Source: Bacteroidales bacterium
GTDB taxonomy: Bacteria > Bacteroidota > Bacteroidia > Bacteroidales > UBA932
Length of the DNA: 6,836 bases
Direction: 5' to 3'
Assembly (NCBI GenBank): GCA_004552115.1
Contig: SFPH01000150.1
Location: 1-6,836, forward strand
The notes beneath the pieces were generated by a model. That model saw nothing but the letters and a program-made list of their open reading frames with translations. It was not told where the DNA came from and did no database searches. This document shows positions 1-6,800 of this stretch, in pieces (positions within the stretch are counted from its first letter, which is position 1; every line of letters starts with the position of its first letter). The translations under genes were made by a program, and so were the position numbers.

Positions 1-441
1 GACTCCTTCTTCATGAACGGGGACGGGCTGGAGATCTGGTGCGACGGGAAGACCAGGTGGACGCTGGACCGCGCCGCCGGGGAGATGGTGGTTGAGGCTG
101 TGGAAGACTTCGAAGCCGGGATTGCCGCAGCTGACCCGGCCATCATCCTTTCCTCACTGGACACTCATTTCAAGGTGAAGTCATCAGTCAGGGAATCAGA
201 CCTCGAGAAGGTGTCCCTCGACCCGGTTTCCGGTGCTCTCGGAATCGCTGACCTTGCCATCTGGTTTCGCCGTGAAGCAGGGTTGCCAATCCTCTCCAAG
301 TCAAGGGCGACGATGGAAGACGGTACAATGCTGGAGTTCACCTTCAAGTCCATGTCCTGGTCGGACAAAGTCCCTGGAAGTGATTTCTCCTTCGATATGT
401 CCAAGGCTCAGAAGTCGTGGATAATCACTGACTTACGATAG
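1..441 (+). CDS. LolA-like outer-membrane lipoprotein carrier protein, 5' end missing
   Basis: The frame is open from base 1, so the gene begins upstream and only the last 146 residues are seen; the stop is TAG at 439-441. The visible part starts DSFFMNGDGLEIWCDGKTRW, the short-strand pattern 'GDGLEIWCDGKT.W.LD' typical of LolA-like proteins in Bacteroidota. It is followed by alternating beta-strand segments and ends in 'SDFSFDMSKAQKSW'. LolA proteins are periplasmic beta-barrel-like carriers (about 200 residues) that shuttle lipoproteins or other lipids to the outer membrane. LolA-like paralogues are also regular members of aryl polyene/flexirubin clusters, where they are thought to help move the lipid-linked pigment. 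The ACP-acyltransferase-methyltransferase operon 4 kb downstream favours that specialised role over the housekeeping one; this is inference. The signal peptide is not visible. The 3' end overlaps the converging apbE gene by 17 bp. Confidence 0.78.
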   Translation, partial: DSFFMNGDGLEIWCDGKTRWTLDRAAGEMVVEAVEDFEAGIAAADPAIILSSLDTHFKVKSSVRESDLEKVSLDPVSGALGIADLAIWFRREAGLPILSKSRATMEDGTMLEFTFKSMSWSDKVPGSDFSFDMSKAQKSWIITDLR

Positions 442-1483
442 AGAAGCCGGGGGATGCCCATTCCTGCATTTCTCCGTTTTCATCAGAATATATGAGGTAG
501 CCCCCGATTCTTCCGGCATTGCTGAGAATGAATTCCCGGGCTGCCTCCATTCCGATTACCATACAGTAGGTGGCGTAAGCATCCGCATCCGTGGCATTGG
601 GCGCTACGATGGTGGCGCTGAGGAGATTGTGCTCCACAGGCCAGCCTGTCCTCGGGTCAATGGTGTGGGAGTATTTGCGCCCGTCCCTGACATAGAACTT
701 CCTGTAGTTGCCGGACGTGACTATGCCGCAGGCCTTTCCGCCGGACTCCCAGACTCCGTCCAGGTCGGCTCCGGGGCTGTTGTTCCCGTCCACGGGGCGG
801 TCGATGCCGATTTTCCAGGGCTTCCCGGCAGGGTTGACTCCCTCGCAGTAAATCTCACCTATGTCCACCAGCATATCCTTCACACCCATCCCGTGAAGGT
901 AGGACGCCACCTTGTCGCAGCTGTATCCCTGGGCTATGGCATTGAAATTCAATACAGGAAGCGGTCCCGGTTCAAGAAGGAGGTCATTCCCGGAAAACAA
1001 TCCCTCCGGGATGGCATTCCTGAGCCTCTTCATCCCGCAGGAGGCCAGTGTCGCCGCCACGGCATCGCCGGAAGGCAGGGAATCCCTTGTGAATCCGAAG
1101 CCCCAGATATTGAAAAGCGGTCCCGAGGCGACGTCCAGGGCCCCGCCGGTTTCCTCGTAATAGCTGTAGGCCTTGCCGTACATTTCGCGGAACATCCCGT
1201 CCGCGAAGACGGTTTCGCCGGCATTGAAACGGCTGAGTACTGAACCTTTGTTGTATCCCGACAATGTGGTGTCGATGGCATTCAGTATGGAGTCAATGCC
1301 GTTCCGGATGGCTTCGGGACTCTTGCCTACCGGGCCCCTGGAGCCGTTCAGGTTCATCTTTACCGAATAAGTTCCGCCCTGGGCGTAACCGGTAATCGCA
1401 ATGTATCTGTCTCTTTCTGAACATGATGCAGCCGCGGCAATGATGGCGGCCAGCAGGCATGCCGATTTGAAAAAACTTCTCAT
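425..1483 (-). CDS. apbE: FAD:protein FMN transferase, lipoprotein (ApbE family)
   Basis: A 352-residue protein starting at ATG 1483 with a lipoprotein signal: MRSFFK, a hydrophobic stretch, then AAAASC with Cys21 as the predicted lipidated residue, so it should sit in the inner or outer membrane facing the periplasm. Family landmarks in order are GYAQGGTYSVKM near residue 32, GPLFNIWGFG, NFNAIAQGYSCDKVASYL, MLVDIGEIYCEG followed by KPWKIGIDRP, VTSGNYRKF, YSHTIDPRTGWPV and NATDADAYAT. The last resembles the metal-binding 'DA..T' loop of ApbE. Enzymes of this family move FMN from FAD onto a Ser/Thr of exported redox proteins (NqrB/C, RnfG/D and others), releasing AMP. The usual VDIGGE loop reads VDIGE here, apparently one Gly short. 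Length is normal for the family. It is the only gene on this strand and has its own promoter. No clear [S/T]GAT-type flavinylation target is visible in the window, so the substrate is unknown. Confidence 0.93.
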   Translation of the reverse strand: MRSFFKSACLLAAIIAAAASCSERDRYIAITGYAQGGTYSVKMNLNGSRGPVGKSPEAIRNGIDSILNAIDTTLSGYNKGSVLSRFNAGETVFADGMFREMYGKAYSYYEETGGALDVASGPLFNIWGFGFTRDSLPSGDAVAATLASCGMKRLRNAIPEGLFSGNDLLLEPGPLPVLNFNAIAQGYSCDKVASYLHGMGVKDMLVDIGEIYCEGVNPAGKPWKIGIDRPVDGNNSPGADLDGVWESGGKACGIVTSGNYRKFYVRDGRKYSHTIDPRTGWPVEHNLLSATIVAPNATDADAYATYCMVIGMEAAREFILSNAGRIGGYLIYSDENGEMQEWASPGFSIVSQ

Positions 1484-1522
1484 GACTTGGGATATTCACT
1501 CGCCTGCGGCAAAGTATTTGCA

Positions 1523-1530
1523 CAAATGTA
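1523..1530 (-). promoter_or_regulatory. Putative -7 box for apbE
   Basis: Read on the minus strand, this is TACATTTG, an exact match to the Bacteroidota -7 consensus TAnnTTTG, 40 bp upstream of the apbE start codon. A good TTTG -33 element is not visible at the usual distance on this strand, so the call rests on the -7 box and on the lack of any other upstream room for an apbE promoter. Confidence 0.45.
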
Positions 1531-1536
1531 CGGGTT

Positions 1537-1567
1537 TTTGCTGAAAATTACCGATATTTGTAATTTG
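1537..1567 (+). promoter_or_regulatory. Putative promoter for the FISUMP lipoprotein and hydrolase genes
   Basis: TTTG at 1537-1540 is followed after 20 bp by TAATTTG at 1561-1567, one base short of the TAnnTTTG consensus. The 20-bp spacing equals that of the much better promoter at 4524-4555. Transcription would begin near 1573-1576, which places an upstream in-frame ATG at 1569 at or before the transcript start and supports ATG 1602 as the real start. The element is back to back with the apbE -7 box, so the two promoters probably share or compete for the same region. Confidence 0.45.
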
Positions 1568-1601
1568 AATGTCCCATTTTGGACTGAATAATTTTAGCGC
1601 A

Positions 1602-2618
1602 ATGGATTTTAGAAAGACGATGCTTCTGGCTGCTGCTGCGATTTTCATTTTCTCGGCGGCTTCCTGCAAGAAAGATGATGAGAAGACGACCACGTCACTG
1701 TCATTCACCGGCGTACTTGATTTCACAATACCGGCATACGTGAATCCCGGTGATGAGATTGAGGTGGAGCCGAGGGGAATGTCCAAGGATACTGTGGACA
1801 TCGGATATTACTGGACTGTAACTCCGATCCGCGACTACAAGGATACCACGAGGTATCTTGGGGATCCTGCTTCCGTTACCGGAAAGTTCTCCTTCGAGGT
1901 TCCGGACACCGTCTGCACCATGACGGTTACCTGCGTGGCCTTTGCGACGGGGTATTATACCACTTCCGCAGCATACAATGTCGTCATTGCGAAGCCGGGA
2001 TTCGACGGCTCTGTCACCGGGGATGAGGTCGCTCCGACGATGTCATCCATTGTGGATGCCAGGGACGGCAAGAGATATTATTACAGGGAGATAGGGGACC
2101 TGGACTGGTTTGTGAGGAACCTGGCCTATGCCGGCTCCGGAGTGTCTTTCGAAGGCTGCGATGCCCTGGATGACGTGTACGGCAGATATTATGACTGGGA
2201 GGAGGCTCAGGTTGCCTGTCCTGAGGGCTGGCGTCTGCCTGCTTCAGATGACTGGGCGTCACTTGCTGCCCAGGCCGGATACAAGGGTGAGGGCGATGGG
2301 AACTATCTCGGCATAGCCGGCAACCTCATGGTCAACGCCTATTTCAATTCCAACAGGATGTGGGAGTACTGGCCGGCAGTGAAAATCACCAACAGCACCG
2401 GCTTTTCCGCAATACCTACGGGTTACTGCACGACTTCATCCGCCGGGGTGGACGGCCGCGATGATTTCAATTACGCTGTATACTGGACTGCGGAAGATGA
2501 AGATGTCGATGGGGAGTCTTTCGGACTGTACAGGATGATATACGTGGAGAAGCCTGACCTCATGCTCGGTGCGGCCCACAAGACTGGTTTCTGTGCCACC
2601 GTCAGATGCGTCCGCTAA
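1602..2618 (+). CDS. Lipoprotein with Fibrobacter succinogenes major paralogous (FISUMP) domain
   Basis: A 338-residue surface-type lipoprotein. Starting at ATG 1602 gives an ideal lipoprotein signal (MDFRK, hydrophobic core, then SAASC with Cys22, followed by KKDDEK); the in-frame ATG at 1569 would add 11 residues ahead of it and lies too close to the predicted promoter. Residues about 30-145 look like a beta-sandwich, Ig-like region (PAYVNPGDEIEVEP, then GKFSFEVPDT). Residues about 149-338 are the FISUMP domain: VDARDGKRYYYREIG, the WFVRNLAY segment, YGRYYDWEEA at 193, CPEGWRLPASDDW with Trp210, GFSAIPTGY, YWTAEDED and the closing ATVRCVR. The domain is common in secreted and cell-surface proteins of Fibrobacteres and Bacteroidota; its biochemical function is unknown. 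It is followed after 24 bp by the hydrolase gene, probably on one transcript. A role in the neighbouring pathway cannot be shown from sequence. Confidence 0.88.
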   Translation: MDFRKTMLLAAAAIFIFSAASCKKDDEKTTTSLSFTGVLDFTIPAYVNPGDEIEVEPRGMSKDTVDIGYYWTVTPIRDYKDTTRYLGDPASVTGKFSFEVPDTVCTMTVTCVAFATGYYTTSAAYNVVIAKPGFDGSVTGDEVAPTMSSIVDARDGKRYYYREIGDLDWFVRNLAYAGSGVSFEGCDALDDVYGRYYDWEEAQVACPEGWRLPASDDWASLAAQAGYKGEGDGNYLGIAGNLMVNAYFNSNRMWEYWPAVKITNSTGFSAIPTGYCTTSSAGVDGRDDFNYAVYWTAEDEDVDGESFGLYRMIYVEKPDLMLGAAHKTGFCATVRCVR

Positions 2619-2642
2619 ACCGTGAACATAGTATTGACCCCG

Positions 2643-4521
2643 ATGAACAATAAGTTTTCAATGAGGCTGGCATTCATATGCTCAGCCTTGTTCTGTCATT
2701 TGGCCTTGCCTGCGCAGGACTGGGAGAAGGCTGATCCGGAATGGCTGGGTGCCAATTATACCAAGCGTGAGGTGATGGTCCCGATGAGGGACGGCGTCTC
2801 GCTCTACACTGCTGTGTATGAACCTGTCGGCCGGGAAGAACCTGCCCCGGTGATCATGTTCCGCACCCCGTATTCGCTCAAGCCGTACGGGACGGCTGAT
2901 GGAATCCGCAAACCTTATTCAGGGGGCATCAGGGATGAGTTCCTGAACTATGCTGCGGATAAATATATCATTGTATTGCAGAATGTCAGGGGCAGATATC
3001 TGAGCGAGGGGGACTACGAGAACATAAGGCCTGTCTCTTCGGACCCGGCGGTTTCCGATGATGCCACGGACTCATACGATACTGTCGAGTGGCTGCTTGC
3101 CAATACCGAAAACAATGGGCGTGTGGGAGTCAAGGGAGTTTCCTATCCGGGCTTCTACGCCACTCTGGCCGCATTGTCGGGCCATCCGGCCATCAAGGCT
3201 GTTTCTCCTCAGGCTCCTGTCACTGACTGGTTTATGGGCGACGATGCCCATCACAACGGAGCCCTCTGCCTGGCAGATGCCTACAGGTTCGGCTCCTCGA
3301 TGTACCGTGAACGCAGAGGCCCTTCAGCCAAGGGGCTTCCGGCTCTTTTCAGCACGAAGGAGGACCTCTACACATATTTCAGGGGGAGGCCGATTTCCGA
3401 ACTCAATGCCTTTTTCGGGGACAGCCTGAAATTCTGGTCCCGGATGATGGAACATCCTGATTATGATGACTTCTGGAAGGACAGGGACCCGAGTGTGAGG
3501 ATGCGGAACGTGAGCCCTGCAATGCTTGTTGTCGGGGGCTTCTATGATGCTGAGGACTGCTACGGGGCATTCAGGACTTACAGGATGCTCAGGAAGCTCT
3601 CCCCGGACACGGAGACCTATCTTGCAGCCGGTCCTTGGTATCACGGGGGGGTCATATGCCGCGCTTGCCGGCTCCTGGTTCGGAGAAGGCTCTGCATCAT
3701 ATTATCTTGACAATGTGGAATATCCGTTTTTCCGCCATTACCTTGAGGGCAAGGGAAATCCTCCTGCCGGGGTCAATGTGCTGCCGTCAGCGGAGACTGT
3801 GAGAAGCCTCAATGGCGCAGCCTCCTGGAAAGAATATTCCCAATGGCCGCCTGCCGGGGTAAGATACCGGAAGCTGGCTCTGACATCAGCCGATTCCCTG
3901 GATCTCTCCTGCATTACCGGTGAAAGACCGTCTGGAGAAATCAGAAAGGGAAGCCGCTCATTCGTCTCCGATCCGCGGAATCCTGTTCCTTATATGGACA
4001 TTGTCTCCAGTTCCAGAAACAAGGGTTATATGACTGCAGACCAGCGGTTTGCGTCAGCGAGGGATGATGTGCTGACCTATTGGGGCAGGGAGCTGAAGGA
4101 TACTGTCCATGTTGCCGGCGGCATTGATGTGAATCTCACATTGACATTGTCCTCAGGGGACGGGCGAAAGCTTGACGGGGACATTGTGGTCAAACTGATA
4201 GATGTCAGGCCGGATGGCGTACAGATGCTTGTGAGAGGGGATGTGATGCCTCTCCGCTACAGGAAGGGCTTCGGCTCACCGGTTCCTGCAAAGGACGGGA
4301 AGAAACTCCGGGTGGCGTTCACGATGCCTGACATCGACCATTATTTCCTGCCCGGGCACAGGCTGATGGTCCAGGTGCAGGCCAGCTGGTTCCCTCTCAT
4401 TGCCTTCAATCCGCAGACCTATCTGGAGAATCAGTATGCTGCCGCTGCTGCGGACTATCTGCCCGTTACGGTCGGCATCGAGGCCGGAGGCTCCTTCCTC
4501 AGCCTTCCGGTACTGGATTGA
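2643..4521 (+). pseudogene. Secreted CocE/NonD-type serine hydrolase (X-Pro dipeptidyl-peptidase-like), frameshifted as sequenced
   Basis: Two overlapping frames make one protein. The first, from ATG 2643, runs into unrelated residues after 3650 and stops at 3710 (355 residues); the second continues the family sequence to TGA at 4521. Dropping one G from the G7 run at 3645-3651 (join 2643-3650 and 3652-4521) yields a continuous 625-residue protein of normal family length. It has a signal peptide (MRLAFICSALFCHLALPA before QDW), an alpha/beta-hydrolase domain with nucleophile Ser167 in GVSYPG, Asp302 in GGFYDAED and His334 in GPWYHGG, and a C-terminal jelly-roll domain (GGIDVNLTLTLS to SFLSLPVLD) typical of the CocE / X-Pro dipeptidyl-peptidase S15 group. 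Such enzymes cleave peptides, esters or acylated beta-lactams; the substrate here is unknown. Other starts in frame are GTG 2622 and ATG 2661; the latter leaves only the signal peptide and follows AT-rich sequence. The frameshift falls three codons past the catalytic His and removes the whole C-terminal domain. Confidence 0.85.
3645..3651 (+). other. G7 run with the hydrolase frameshift
   Basis: Seven consecutive G follow the His codon CAC at 3642-3644. With six G the reading is H-G-G-S-Y-A-A-L-A-G, matching the downstream frame; with seven it becomes H-G-G-V-I-C and stops 60 bp later. The one-base change therefore maps to this tract. Confidence 0.85.
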
Positions 4522-4523
4522 CA

Positions 4524-4555
4524 TTTGTCGGAACCGACTGATATTATTATATTTG
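4524..4555 (+). promoter_or_regulatory. Bacteroidota-type promoter for the ACP-led operon
   Basis: TTTG at 4524-4527, 20 bp spacer, then TATATTTG at 4548-4555, an exact match to the -33 TTTG and -7 TAnnTTTG elements of the main sigma factor in Bacteroidota. Transcription should begin about 4561-4565, leaving a very short AT-rich leader before ATG 4579. It begins three bases after the hydrolase stop codon, so it separates the biosynthetic operon from the hydrolase gene. Confidence 0.75.
4527..4538. promoter_or_regulatory. Small palindrome in the promoter spacer, possible operator
   Basis: GTCGG-AA-CCGAC, a perfect 5-bp inverted repeat with a 2-bp centre, lies between the -33 and -7 elements of the ACP operon promoter. 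Its position suits a repressor site. It is too short, and has no following T-run in the right place, to be a convincing terminator for the hydrolase gene. Confidence 0.3.
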
Positions 4556-4578
4556 CAATTCGCTAAAATTTTTACTGA

Positions 4579-4827
4579 ATGACTAGGGAAGAACTTATAG
4601 AGAAAGTCAATGAAGCATTGTCCGAGGAGTTCGAGACGCCGAAGGAGGACATGCTTCCGGATGCTCCCATGATGGAGGTTCTGGACCTTGACAGCCTTGA
4701 CATTGTGGATGTTGTGGTACTGGTCGAGAAGCATTTCGGCTTCGTGATGAAGAAGGAGGATTTCCGCGGAATCAAGTCATTTGCCGACTTCTACGACTTT
4801 GTTGAATCACGTATGGCCGGAAAATAA
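4579..4827 (+). CDS. Acyl carrier protein
   Basis: An 82-residue acidic helical protein with the phosphopantetheine attachment site at Ser39 in VLDLDSLDIVDVVV, the DSL motif at the start of helix II. It starts at ATG 4579, the first codon after the promoter. Length and motif placement fit a stand-alone type II carrier that holds a growing acyl or polyketide chain as a thioester. It is not likely to be the housekeeping fatty-acid AcpP: it sits at the head of a pathway operon with an acyltransferase and a methyltransferase, and its sequence around the DSL motif (DLDSLDIVDVVVLVEKHFGF) is of the divergent type seen in aryl polyene/flexirubin clusters. The stop codon shares its last A with the next start (TAATG), which suggests coupled translation and a defined stoichiometry with the acyltransferase. 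Confidence 0.93.
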   Translation: MTREELIEKVNEALSEEFETPKEDMLPDAPMMEVLDLDSLDIVDVVVLVEKHFGFVMKKEDFRGIKSFADFYDFVESRMAGK

Positions 4828-5719
4828 TGGCTTCTGAGTGGAAGGGCAGGTCCAGGGGAGGGAAGACCGGATACATGATCTTCATCTTCCTGCTGCGGAA
4901 TCTAGGGCTGGGGGCGGCGTATGCGCTTCTCAGCCTTGTTTCGTTGTATTATATACCGGCCGCTCCCCGTTCCACCGCCGAAATCTGGAGATATGCCAGG
5001 AGAATATTGCACTATGGCCGTCTCCGTTCTTTTACAGGAACTATTTCGCTTTCGGACAGTCTATCATCGACAAGGTCGCCATTTCTTCCGGCATGGAAGA
5101 CAGGTTCAAGTTTGAATTCGATGGGGCAGATCCGGTGTCCGAAGCCTTCCGCAGCAGGACTGGGATAGTCACAATCGGGGCACATTTCGGCAACTGGGCG
5201 GCTGGAGAACCGTTCTTCCGTGACTTCGGAGCGATTCTGAACATTGTGATGTTCGACAATGAAAGCGCCGACATAAAGGAAGTCCTGGAGAAGAACAGCG
5301 AGTACGGCAAGTCATTCAAGATAATACCTGTGAACAAGGACAATATTGCCCACGTCTTCATGATAACGGAGGCCCTGGACAGGGGAGAGGCAGTCTCCTT
5401 CCTCGGGGACAGATATCTCAATGAGGACAAGCTCCTCGGGACCACCCTCCTGGGAAGGGATGTGAAGTTCCCTTCCGGTCCCTTCCTCATATCATCCAGG
5501 ATGAAGGCACCGGTGTATTTCTACTTTGCCGTGAGGGAGAAGGGCAGGTGCTACAGGTTCCGTTTCGTGAAGGCCGACATACCTCAGCGCAGCAAGGAAG
5601 GGCCGCGCCCTGAACAGGCTGTGCTGGAGCAGTTCGCATCGGTGCTCTCGGAGGAGATTCTTCGCCATCCGGAGCAGTGGTACAATTATTACGATTTTTG
5701 GGGATTTAAGCAAAGATAA
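4827..5719 (+). pseudogene. LpxL/HtrB-type lipid acyltransferase, frameshifted as sequenced
   Basis: The start ATG 4827 overlaps the ACP stop. This frame gives a proper N-terminus (MASEWKGRSRGGKTGYMIF and a hydrophobic segment at about 17-45), but loses family similarity after Phe69 and stops at 5168. A second frame takes over with YRNYFAFGQ and runs to TAA 5717-5719. Adding one T to the T4 run at 5030-5033 joins them into a single 297-residue protein, normal for this family. Landmarks are FGQSIIDKVAI, GAHFGNW with His120, FLGDRYLNEDKLLG and the GRDVKFPSGPF segment, as in late acyltransferases of lipid A synthesis. In pathway clusters such enzymes transfer an ACP-bound acyl chain to a membrane lipid or pigment acceptor on the inner membrane. 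The acidic residue of the HX4D/E motif is Ala125 here; the next Glu is at 128. The second-frame ATG at 4838 would give a 66-residue out-of-frame N-terminus and is not a credible start. Confidence 0.85.
5030..5033 (+). other. T4 run with the acyltransferase frameshift
   Basis: The codons CGT TCT TTT end the first frame as R-S-F. One more T would continue TAC AGG AAC TAT, giving R-S-F-Y-R-N-Y-F-A-F-G-Q, the expected family sequence. The missing base is therefore placed at or within a few codons of this run. Confidence 0.75.
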
Positions 5720-5720
5720 T

Positions 5721-6800
5721 ATGGATTCCAAGTATAATGGAGTGAAAATGAGAGCGTTGGAAGCTCAGAGGGCGGCGCACGCCATAGCCTTCGCACCCAT
5801 AGTGTTCCAGGTCAGCCGCCTGATGGTGAAATACGGCATTTTCAAGCTTCTGATTGAAGCCGGCAGGCAGGAGCCGCAAGGCCTTTCTGCAGAGGAGATC
5901 GCCGAAAGGTCCGGCATTTCCCTTTACGGAGTCAAGGTCCTTCTGGAGTCTTCCCTCACCGCCGGTACGGTATTTTACAATGACGGCCGCTATACCATTT
6001 CGAAAATAGGATGGTTCCTGGAGAATGACGCAATGGTCAAGGCTGACATTGACTTCAACCATTATGTCAATTACAAGGGAATGTACCATCTTGACGAGGC
6101 CATCAGGGAGGGACGGCCGGCAGGACTGAAGGAACTGGGAGACTGGCCTACCATCTACGAGGGACTGTCCTCGCTTGAGCCTGAAGTCCAGTCCGCCTGG
6201 TTCGGCTTCGACCATTTCTACTCTGACAATTCCTTTGAGCAGGCCATCCCGTCAGTGTTCGCAACCTCTCCTGCATCCATTCTCGACATCGGAGGCAACA
6301 CCGGAAGATTTGCTCTGAAATGTGTCGGAGAAAATGAAAATGTGAAGGTTACCGTCATGGACCTGCCCCAGCAGATAGGTCTTCTGATGGAAAATATAGA
6401 AGGCCGGAAGGGCTCCGGAAGGATCAGCGGCCATCCCGCCAATCTCCTGGATGAATCGACCGTCATTCCCGGCGGCTTTGATGTAGTCTGGATGAGCCAG
6501 TTCCTGGATTGTTTCTCTGAAGAGCAGGTCGTGAGCATCCTGAAGAGGGTTGCGGCGACATTGAAACCAGGCGCCAGAGTCTTTATAATGGAGAATCTCT
6601 GGGACCGTCAGACTTTCGATACGGCTTCGTTTGACCTTGCACAGACCAGCGTGTACTTCACTGCCATGGCCAATGGCAACAGCAAACTCTTCTTTACCCC
6701 GGATCTCGAGTCGATGATTGACCGTTCGGGCTTGAGGATCAAGTCAATGCAGGATTCGTTGGGCTTCGGCCATACTTTGATAGAGTGCGAAAAGGCGTGA
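5721..6800 (+). CDS. SAM-dependent methyltransferase with N-terminal winged-helix dimerisation domain
   Basis: A 359-residue protein starting at ATG 5721, one base after the acyltransferase stop. Residues about 15-100 form a winged-helix dimerisation domain of the O-methyltransferase family 2 type (MVKYGIFKLL, LSAEEIAERSGISLYGVKVL, YTISKIGWFL). The Rossmann methyltransferase domain follows: motif I ILDIGGNTGRFAL at 187-199 binds S-adenosylmethionine, the acidic Asp214 in VMDLPQ should contact the ribose, and FDVVWMSQFLDCFSEEQ at 253-269 is the post-motif region; GARVFIMENLWD and the C-terminal helix complete the fold. Classical O-methyltransferases carry a catalytic His in 'LHDW'; here the position is Asp263 in FLDCF, so the acceptor chemistry may differ (for example methylation of a carbon on an aryl ring or precursor). 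The acceptor cannot be read from sequence. The last codons overlap the following gene start by 4 bp. Confidence 0.9.
   Translation: MDSKYNGVKMRALEAQRAAHAIAFAPIVFQVSRLMVKYGIFKLLIEAGRQEPQGLSAEEIAERSGISLYGVKVLLESSLTAGTVFYNDGRYTISKIGWFLENDAMVKADIDFNHYVNYKGMYHLDEAIREGRPAGLKELGDWPTIYEGLSSLEPEVQSAWFGFDHFYSDNSFEQAIPSVFATSPASILDIGGNTGRFALKCVGENENVKVTVMDLPQQIGLLMENIEGRKGSGRISGHPANLLDESTVIPGGFDVVWMSQFLDCFSEEQVVSILKRVAATLKPGARVFIMENLWDRQTFDTASFDLAQTSVYFTAMANGNSKLFFTPDLESMIDRSGLRIKSMQDSLGFGHTLIECEKA

Noticed and set aside
629..1243. A 204-codon open frame on the + strand
   Set aside because: It lies entirely antisense to apbE, whose translation shows the ApbE motifs; this frame has a low-complexity Gly/Val/Pro-rich composition and no recognisable domain.
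3526..4521. Separate gene starting at ATG 3526
   Set aside because: The first 40 or so codons are an out-of-frame copy of the hydrolase; family sequence begins only after the G7 run, so this is the second half of one frameshifted gene.
4527..4538. Rho-independent terminator after the hydrolase gene
   Set aside because: The stem is only 5 bp and has no T-run directly after it; it lies inside a good promoter, so a regulatory role is likelier.
4276..4734. A 152-codon open frame on the - strand
   Set aside because: It runs across the hydrolase end, the promoter and the ACP start on the opposite strand, which is not compatible with real coding there.
5026..5034. Programmed -1 frameshift in the acyltransferase
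   Set aside because: The bases do not form an X-XXY-YYZ slippery heptamer and no clear downstream pseudoknot is seen; a missing base is simpler.
5041..5490. A 149-codon open frame on the - strand
   Set aside because: Antisense to the acyltransferase; Ser/Arg-rich shadow without domain features.
4838..5719. Acyltransferase start at ATG 4838
   Set aside because: The first 66 residues in this frame are out-of-frame; the credible N-terminus is in the frame from 4827, which also couples to the ACP stop.
5706..6215. A 169-codon open frame on the - strand
   Set aside because: Antisense to the N-terminal half of the methyltransferase, which has clear family motifs; no promoter or domain seen.
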